From the NCBI RefSeq assembly GCF_004359215.1, contig NC_090615.1:3839423-3851218 (forward strand): a DNA stretch of 11,796 bases. The letters run 5' to 3'. Each line of letters begins with the position of its first letter. Within the stretch, counting starts at the first letter, position 1. The translations under genes and the position numbers were made by a program. Source of the stretch: Bremia lactucae. Its lineage: Eukaryota > Oomycota > Peronosporomycetes > Peronosporales > Peronosporaceae. Shown here one piece after another: positions 6,770-11,796 of this stretch. Under the pieces are notes generated by a model. It saw only the letters and a program-made list of their open reading frames with translations. It did not search any database and had not been told where the DNA came from.

Positions 6770-7982
6770 TTTGTAATAACGCGCGATATGATCAATTTGT
6801 TTGCATTTGTGACATCGTCTCGTCTCGGTCATTGCGTTTACCAGCTCACGACCGGTGTGATGATCACGCACTGTCTCAGTATTTATTCATTGGATAAAGA
6901 AACATTTTTTCAGCGTGTTAAGTAGTCTGTGCGATACCGGTTGTACTGCCCGATAATTAACGCTTGAGACTCGGGTTGTGTTGTGCGTACTTCACGATGT
7001 CTTATGAAATCAATTCTTCGCCCGAGTTCGTTACACCCTGAATGGCCACCAGATAAAGCAAATAATTTTTCCACATCCGGTTTTTATCTTCTCTTTCAGC
7101 GGGCAGCTTACAGTCTGTTGCTTAGAAGAAACAATGCGAGAGGCATCCACCATCCTGCCCAAAGTAAATTTAGAATTTGGTCACCATTTTCACCAACTGT
7201 GCACACGCTGATAAAAATATCTTGCCGCTTTCCCGCGAAGAATTTCTTACAAATAGATATCGTCCAACCAGCGAAAACTATACGCTCGCTCACCAAGTCA
7301 TTCTTGACTAGCATAGCTGACCGCATTGCATAAATCTAGCTTCAAGTCACTTGCATATTTCGGATCTATCGAAAGTCTCAATACTTATCTTGCCTTCACT
7401 TGAATTCGTGATCTTGACCTAGTTTGGGTTCAATTCACCAACCTCATGTAACCCCATGGGTATTTCATCAGCACATGACTTCAGCTGTTCTTGTAGGCGC
7501 AAATTCATATCCTGACGCTGTAGCTCCCTTGACACCTCTCTACCACTTGGTGCAGCTCTGCAACTTTTGGTGCATCTCATGCTGAAACTGGTGCTGCATA
7601 CGCTGGCGTTCATACGCAAGCTGCTGCTTGTAATTCGCTTGAGCCTGCTCTGCCACACGCGCGCACCTGGACCATGTACCCCACTTCGCTAGCCTTAAAA
7701 TTGGTGCCTGTCCACCAATTCCGAGGTCCATTTTCACGTTTGGTCGTGGGGCCTGCCCCATTGACCTAAATCCACCTGCATACAATTACGAGGGGGTCTC
7801 ACTTGGCTCTTAGGATGGTACTGTTCAAGCCACTGGCGCTCTTTATCCATCGAATTCAAGCTCGAAGAAATTCTAGCAAACTCTGCCACAATGTCGCTGC
7901 CTGTTTTTGATTTCACAGTGGGCACCCTTTTCGGGAGCGCCCAAGTACTCTTTCTCAGTGGCGCCTTTTTGCGAGCAGCCAC
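6770..7982 (-). pseudogene. gag: Copia gag (nucleocapsid-type structural protein), degenerate
   Basis: Gag would build the virus-like particle. The N-terminal frame (from 7982, GTG codon; no upstream ATG found) reads ARKKAPLRKSTWALPKR and SSSLNSMDKERQWLEQYHP. A frame change gives the Gln-rich, probably coiled-coil segment NYKQQLAYERQRMQHQFQHE. The next frame gives QRQDMNLRLQEQLKSCADEI, then SIETFDRSEICK (7386-7351). Further on RMWKNYLLYLVAIQG and DIVKYAQHNPSLKR appear, with stops between them. A zinc knuckle, RCHKCKQIDHIARYYK (about 6817-6770), follows the form C-x2-C-x4-H-x4-C but has Tyr at the last Cys. The open frames on the plus strand of this region are opposite-strand shadows. Confidence 0.8.
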
Positions 7983-8120
7983 CTGCGCTTCTTTCCCGTA
8001 CGCGATACCTGCGAATTTGTGTGTAGCGCCCTAAACACTTCCTCACCCGCCTTTGGGCCCAAAACCTGTCAATTCCAGGCTAGGAAGCTTTCCGAAGAAG
8101 TAGTTAGTTTAATACTTTCA
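7983..8120 (-). other. Copia 5' leader and possible inner end of the 5' LTR
   Basis: This stretch lies between the first Gag-like codons and the recognised part of the right LTR. The minus strand reads CAGGTATCGCG near 8013-8003, which weakly resembles a GGTATC-type primer binding site; if real, the LTR would reach left to about 8017. The corresponding left-hand LTR part is not in the window, so the boundary cannot be verified. No gene is seen. Confidence 0.4.
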
Positions 8121-8312
8121 TTATCTGCACATCCCCCTTATATGCAGCTGCCCCTTGCTCCTGCGAGATGGTAGCACGAGATGTGCTCACATTCCGGCTT
8201 TTCTGTCACTTGCAACCAAAACATATGAAATGGGAGATAATCCTGAAGAACGGCAATTACTTGATGGCTTCGGACCTGGCGGTATTTCAGCCTGTAAGAT
8301 ACGTTTCCAACC
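8121..8312 (-). repeat. Copia 5' LTR (right copy)
   Basis: The region matches the left copy at 3596-3799 over its whole visible length (for example CTGCGAGATGGTAGCACGA at 8161-8179, and CCTGGCGGTATTTC near 8275-8288). It starts TTATCTG, as the left copy does at 3596. The outer end CCAACC (to 8312) corresponds to CCAACA at 3799. Differences are spread along the copy, with several small gaps, so the element is old. The inner (left) edge may extend further, to about 8017. Confidence 0.7.
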
Positions 8313-8336
8313 GCATTCTCATTAAAGGAGATGAAG
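8313..8336. other. Short spacer between copia LTR and gypsy LTR B
   Basis: About 24 bases separate the outer end of the copia LTR from the first bases recognised as gypsy LTR B. They may be host DNA, degraded LTR ends or a remnant target duplication. Nothing further can be said. Confidence 0.4.
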
Positions 8337-8812
8337 CAACGGGGCACCTTTTGCTAGCACTAGCCAGCCTGCACTGATAATAGTACTTCACGTACACGAG
8401 ATGCAGAGGAAGGTTTTAAGTGGCAAAAGAGTCTTAGCTACTATAGGTCGATACTAAGTAGCTTAGTATTGGGTAAAAGTATAATGTATCAACATATTGA
8501 AGTTCCTACTTTCTTCTTATCTAATACCATTAAAAATATTCATATCATGTATTGCGACCCCGTGCGCTTCGCTTATTCGTGTCCAAACAGCAGTTCGCGG
8601 GGTTGATTTAACCTAAAATTAATCAATCAAGGAACTGTTGGCTTCTGCTTTAGAATTACCAAATTTATAAATGTTAAGAATATTAAATGGTATTAATTTT
8701 ATGGTTCTTTTTATTTTCCTTTAATAGGGAACAATATGCATTTGTTTTTATAAGAAATAATATGCATGTAACGGGACTATAGTGACTAACGTAGAGTAAT
8801 AGAAAATACTAT
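8337..8812 (-). repeat. Divergent 3' LTR of gypsy B
   Basis: On the minus strand this AT-rich, gene-free stretch matches landmarks of LTR A in the same order. CCGTTACATGCAT (near 8775-8763) corresponds to TCGTTACATGAAA near the 5' end of LTR A. CTTCCTCTGCA (near 8411-8401) and GTGCCCCGTTG (8346-8336) correspond to the 3' part and terminus of LTR A. The length is about 476 bp against 443. A purine run on the minus strand (8826-8813) abuts its 5' end, as expected for a 3' LTR. Similarity in between is weak and the ends are uncertain by some 20-30 bp. Confidence 0.55.
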
Positions 8813-9439
8813 GGCGCCCCTCTCTGTAGGAGAACACTTGTTAGTTTTCATTTTAATTCCAATATTTTTCCCGCATGGTATCAAAGCACGTGCGCGAGCC
8901 TGTAAGGCAGCAAACCTGGCAGCTACACGACTAGGTGTAGCTGCTAGTGATGCAAGGACATCCGAAGACACTCAAACGTCTTTTGCGAAGAGCAAGTCGC
9001 CTCCATCTCCGATTGGAGGTTACTTTTACAACTCGGTGTCAGATTTAAACCTACGGATTCCAGCGTTGTTTAACTGGTCTGAACCTCATGGTGTGGAGCC
9101 ATAGAGTGATGAATCCTTTAGTGATGACAGCTCTGGTGCTGTTGACATGTATCACCCGAAACGAAGTCATCGTAAGGATCACTTCAAGACAAGAATGACT
9201 AACAAACGGTACAAAGCTCTGTTGTTCGTCTCATCTAGGCTTCACAAGCCTGGAAAAAGGACGAAACCAAAGTCTTCATCGATGCCTCTTTTCGGCGTGC
9301 CAAGGATGTAACGCCCTTGTTTCAAGCTTGAAAAACATTCATCCAAAATGTGCAAACCGCAGGCCGCGAGGCCTCGCTTGAAAAACTGCTTTCATTTCGT
9401 TACTGGTTTGAAAATGGTCCTAGTCGGTTCACGCTATAA
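8811..9439 (+). pseudogene. Antisense reading frame of gypsy B, homologous to the one in A, broken
   Basis: The plus strand, opposite to pol B, is open from 8811 to 9308 apart from a TAG at 9102-9104. Near 9240-9250 a frameshift leads to a second frame (9251-9439) with a TGA at 9329. Four blocks match the antisense frame of A in order: SDESFSDDSSGAV with FGSDDEDDSSSPV; YKALLFVSSRLH with NKYSLFIATKLH; VFIDASFRR with FYLDAFFKD; and DVTPLFQA*KTFIQNVQTAGRE with KVSLMQAWSAFIRNVKDIGRE, where the stop sits at the Trp of A. The ATG at 8811 overlaps the purine run and is probably not the original start. The segment 8843-9090 shows no clear match to A. Function is unknown. Confidence 0.65.
8813..8826 (-). 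promoter_or_regulatory. Probable polypurine tract of gypsy B
   Basis: On the minus strand this reads ACAGAGAGGGGCGC, close to the tract of element A (GAAGGGAGGGGCGA), and it lies at the inner edge of LTR B. It fixes the orientation of B as minus and the LTR as its 3' LTR. Confidence 0.5.
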
Positions 9440-10430
9440 GCTGCCCCGTTTGTCTAGAGAGACATGCTTACTTGCCTCTCGTGGAGGGACCCATGTCCCT
9501 GCTGTCTCCAGGGTGCAGTCCATGCCCCTGAGGAGACGTAATCTCTAAAAGACCTTTATTGAAGGAAGTGCATCTCTTCGAGACGTGGACAATGTTTGTC
9601 GCGATCAATTGGAAAATTAAGCGCAATTCGCGGTCGACTAATTGTCGAACGAACGGGACCATAGGTCTCTGGTGGATGTCTTTGAGCGTTCGGGGTGGTT
9701 CGTTCCCAAAGAAGGTCTCGTACTGATAGTACACCCGGAGGCGTCCAACAAATGACGCGAGTGCACCCTACGAGTCAACCCGATCGTGCGTGCAGTCCTT
9801 TGGCGGTGCAGTTTACGAAATGGGCCAATATACTTGAGCAGGAACATATTACTGCCCCCATTCGTCATTACGTGTTTCGGTAGATTTACTCGGAGACAGA
9901 ATGACTAAAATGTAAACTTTAAATAGAAAACGTTTACTCTGCCATATTTATCAGAGTTTCGTTCCTGTTCGATTCACCGCATCACGATGAAATTCCGTGC
10001 GAAGCGAACCACTGCTTTTCGAGCCAACAGGAATTGTCCAGCTGACTCGTTTTATTTACATGCGCACTGCAGAATATTATTTTCCTCTTCCATGATAGCT
10101 TCATTGCTCTCACTGGTATCGATATTGTCGAAGCTGAGTATATAAGCACCATTATTTTCAGTCAGCAATAGCCCTATTAATATTACTTAGATTGTCCTCT
10201 TCAATTAGTTGAATTATCATTGGTATCATTCGCCATGACTGATGAGTGAATGCGTGATGAGCAAGAGCGATATTGGTCTTCGCTTGAGCGAGCCCCTCAC
10301 CCCGTGAATTAGAGTCACTCTCAAATAAGGTGGGTATGCATGGATGGCGTAAGCCTTTCACGAAGAATGGTGTATGTTTTTTTATGGATGCACCGAGTTG
10401 TTGATGGTAAATTCAGCCATCGCCAAGAAC
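9440..10430 (-). pseudogene. pol: Ty3/gypsy pol B: integrase C-terminal region
   Basis: This is the part of integrase after the catalytic core, deleted in A. Right to left on the minus strand I see AEFTINNSVH, then THTPFFVKGLRHPCIPTLFE split across two frames, and a variable acidic stretch (IIQLIEEDNLSNINRAIAD). Next come NLPKHVMTNGGSN, LLKYIGPFRKLHRQ (a GPF/Y-like module typical of gypsy integrases) and YYQYETFFGNEPPR, with a tail to a stop at 9468. No chromodomain follows; the opposite-strand frame begins almost at once, so the chromodomain part has been lost by deletion. Several stops and frame changes interrupt the reading (for example around 9885-10160). Confidence 0.8.
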
Positions 10431-10940
10431 ACGCTCTAATCCTCGAAGTATCCCTTCGAAGACACAATTCGCACGTTCGGACGGACCATAAATTTATGAT
10501 GGTCAGAAGTTGACATTTTTAACCGTGTTCTTAGTAATTTGAACAGGGATACCAGATCTCCGCCGTGAACCGGGAATATTGATCCGAAACCAGCTCGCAA
10601 GGTAGCTTGTGAAGTAAAAATATAGTGTCGACAAAGACACGAGCACAGCCTTCGGCTGTGATCGACTCCGGGACTGCAACAAGATGTACCATCTTGCTGA
10701 AAACGATCCGTAAGCGCAAGGATACCATAATTCTTGTGAGCGTCTTCGGGAAACCGAAGACAAAGTCTACAGATAAGGACTGCCAATACTCTGCCGGAAC
10801 AGGTTGCGACTGAGCAGGGAATAAAAGGCAAGGCTTCGCCCGTTGACAAAATTTGCAAGCACGTATGTACTTGCGTACGAATTCAAATTGGCAAGGCCAG
10901 AAAAAATCGCGATTTACCGTGAGATACGTCTCTCACGTAC
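10431..10940 (-). pseudogene. pol: Ty3/gypsy pol B: integrase zinc-finger end and catalytic core
   Basis: The minus strand reads NRDFFWPCQFEFVRKYIRAC, then the zinc cysteines CKFC (10857-10846) and YWQSLSVDFVFGFPEDAHKN with the first Asp (10767-10765). Next are VPESITAEGCARVFVDTIF and CELVSDQYSRFTAEIW with the second Asp (10584-10582), 61 codons after the first, exactly as in A. KMSTSDHH follows, and in a neighbouring frame GPSERANCVFEGILRG, whose Glu (10478-10476) is the third catalytic residue. All three catalytic codons survive, although frameshifts near 10690, 10545 and 10490 separate them. The zinc-binding histidines lie in a deleted segment. Confidence 0.85.
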
Positions 10941-11619
10941 ACGAAGCTTACTTATTGGTATCTCGCCATTCTTTTTGAAAGGTGTGGACTGTTTTCGGCG
11001 GTGTGTGAAGACATGGTCCGTACAAACAATTAATGGTCTGTTTAGTAATAGGTAGACCCCGAACTTGGCCCATGCACTGAATAATACCTATTAACTGGCT
11101 TAAGTCTACGCGACTGATAGCATACGACGCGCTCCGCACCGTCTGTGTCGCACTTCATCAAATTACAGCCGATTGGAAGTAGCTAGCGTCACAAACCATC
11201 TACTTGGTCCGCCATCACCAGTATTGGCGATTTCTTCATGCTTTGCTGGATATTCTCAAAGGTATACTTACAATCCGCTTTCCATGACCACGTTCTATTT
11301 TTCTCTAACAAACAGGAAATTTGTGCTGCCATTTCGGCATAATTGCGGGAGTAGTATGTAAGTACGCCGCTAAGCCGAGGAACTTCGAAGTCTCTAAACA
11401 TGGAATAACACACGCCAGTCGGTGATCGACTTGATATTTTTGGAATCAGGGCATTCACCATGTTTACCCTTGATGCACCCAAAAAATGCTACCGGCTTGC
11501 ATTGAATATACACTTCTTGGATTTTAAATACAACTTTTTCTAAGCATAAGTGTGAGAACCTTTCAGGCATGAACACGATGTACTTCAACGTCCGAATTTT
11601 CGTCCGTGGCTATGCTATG
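10941..11619 (-). pseudogene. pol: Ty3/gypsy pol B: reverse transcriptase C-terminal fragment and RNase H
   Basis: The frame begins at the LTR C junction with sequence equivalent to the bases just after the YFDD box of A. FFGCIKGKHGECPDSKNIKS and ITDWRV (RT thumb) follow, then RLSGVLTYYSRNYAEMAA, WSWKADCKYTFENIQQSM and SPILVMADQ. RNase H follows with VCDAS, its Asp codon at 11190-11188, then DTDGAERVVCYQSRRLK. A deletion near 11083 removes the segment that A reads as DKELLAMKYAL; KFGVYLLLNRPLIVCTDH and SPHLSKRMAR complete what is left. The C-terminal end of RNase H, the connection and the zinc histidines are absent, about 0.43 kb compared with A, with the joint near 10950-10960. Confidence 0.85.
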
Positions 11620-11796
11620 TGTAACGAGGCACTGTGACTTGTACTGTTTCAGTACAAGTCCACTTCACACTGCTTCAGATGTGAGTGGTGCCTCTCTTTA
11701 GGTGACGTACACTGTTCGTATAGAGGAAGACTTCTCTTAAGGCAAGTTAGCTTAAGAGTGTAAAATGAAAACTGTATTAATATAGTTAAGTGTCTT
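11620..11796 (-). repeat. LTR C, partial (same family as LTR A), minus orientation
   Basis: From 11620 the sequence TGTAACGAGGCACTGTGACTT matches the reverse complement of the end of LTR A, with two mismatches in these 21 bases. The match continues to the window edge through two hairpins, AGAGGAAGACTTCTCTT and AAAATGAAAACTGTA. In this orientation the left edge is the 3' end of an LTR. Either it is the 3' LTR of a minus-strand element that inserted into the RT of B, or B has lost everything between its 5' LTR and RT. The exact LTR terminus at the joint favours insertion. The adjoining bases 11615-11619 (CTATG) would be the target duplication. Confidence 0.85.

Larger units (their letters stand above)
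3596..8312 (-). mobile_element. Ty1/copia LTR retrotransposon, near full length, degenerate, minus strand
   Basis: Reading right to left, the domains follow the copia order: Gag, protease, GAG-pre-integrase, integrase, RVT_2-type reverse transcriptase, RNase H. They are framed by two related LTR remnants, an element of about 4.7 kb. Integrase before RT separates it from the gypsy elements on either side. All coding regions have many stops and frameshifts, and the two LTR copies are clearly diverged from one another, so this is an old insertion. The left LTR is cut short at 3596 by the end of gypsy LTR A. The inner end of the right LTR could not be fixed. Confidence 0.88.
8337..11619 (-). mobile_element. 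Ty3/gypsy LTR retrotransposon B, 3' part, degenerate, minus strand
   Basis: Right to left: an RT fragment, RNase H, integrase and its long C-terminal region, an opposite-strand frame, a purine run and a divergent LTR. The layout repeats that of element A in mirror image. The copy has lost part of RNase H, the zinc-finger histidines and the chromodomain, but keeps the integrase C-terminal region that A has lost. At 11619/11620 the RT is interrupted by an LTR end. Stops and frameshifts are denser than in A, which suggests greater age. Confidence 0.8.

Noticed and set aside
6983..7333. A 116-codon plus-strand frame
   Set aside because: It lies opposite degraded copia gag, where the minus strand carries recognisable Gag segments; no independent support.
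8811..9104. A 97-residue frame with a hydrophobic N-terminus that could pass for a secreted oomycete effector
   Set aside because: The ATG overlaps the purine tract/LTR edge of gypsy B, no RXLR or EER motif is present, and downstream reading matches the antisense frame of gypsy A.
10436..10858. A 140-codon minus-strand frame as an intact gene
   Set aside because: It mixes integrase segments with out-of-frame stretches; the real integrase signal changes frame three times across it.
1..11796. tRNA, rRNA, host protein genes, introns
   Set aside because: No cloverleaf, rRNA-like or non-transposon protein segment could be supported on either strand.

Overview
The window reads as a gene-free block of decayed LTR retrotransposons from a eukaryotic genome. 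The best guess is an oomycete of the Phytophthora/downy-mildew group. That rests on my recognition of the style of the Ty3/gypsy polyprotein (RT - RNase H - integrase - chromodomain) and of the Ty1/copia polyprotein; no host gene is present to confirm it. No intact host gene, tRNA, rRNA or CRISPR array was found. Every coding stretch is broken by stops, frameshifts or deletions.

Layout. (1) 1-3595, plus strand: 3' part of a Ty3/gypsy element (A). It enters the window inside reverse transcriptase and runs through RNase H, integrase (internal deletion) and a chromodomain ending at 2051. A large reading frame on the opposite strand follows (3074 to 2062), then a polypurine tract and a 443-bp LTR (3153-3595). 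(2) 3596-8312, minus strand: an old Ty1/copia element. Its LTR remnants lie at both ends and every domain is recognisable in order from right to left: Gag with zinc knuckle, protease, GAG-pre-integrase, integrase, reverse transcriptase, RNase H. (3) about 8337-11619, minus strand: a second, more decayed Ty3/gypsy element (B). It has a divergent 3' LTR, an opposite-strand frame (8811-9439), then the integrase C-terminal region, integrase core, RNase H and a fragment of RT. (4) 11620-11796: the first 177 bp of another LTR (C), closely related to LTR A, which abruptly interrupts the RT of B.

Nesting. Homology between the two copia LTR copies starts at the base after LTR A ends, which suggests that A inserted into the copia 3' LTR. 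LTR C cuts B inside RT, which suggests a later insertion into B.

Most interesting points. First, both gypsy elements carry, at the same place between pol and the 3' LTR, an opposite-strand reading frame, and the two frames share four collinear protein blocks (for example QAWSAFIRNVKDIGRE against QA*KTFIQNVQTAGRE). This looks like an inherited antisense gene of this retrotransposon lineage; its function is unknown and it is possibly a Gag-like or accessory protein. Second, the gypsy sequences are packed with short perfect inverted repeats (stems 8-11 bp, mostly short loops), far above chance, some at homologous positions in A and B. One LTR hairpin shows a compensating base-pair change. No computation could be run, so alignments are by eye and edges without a stated motif are good to about 10-30 bp.
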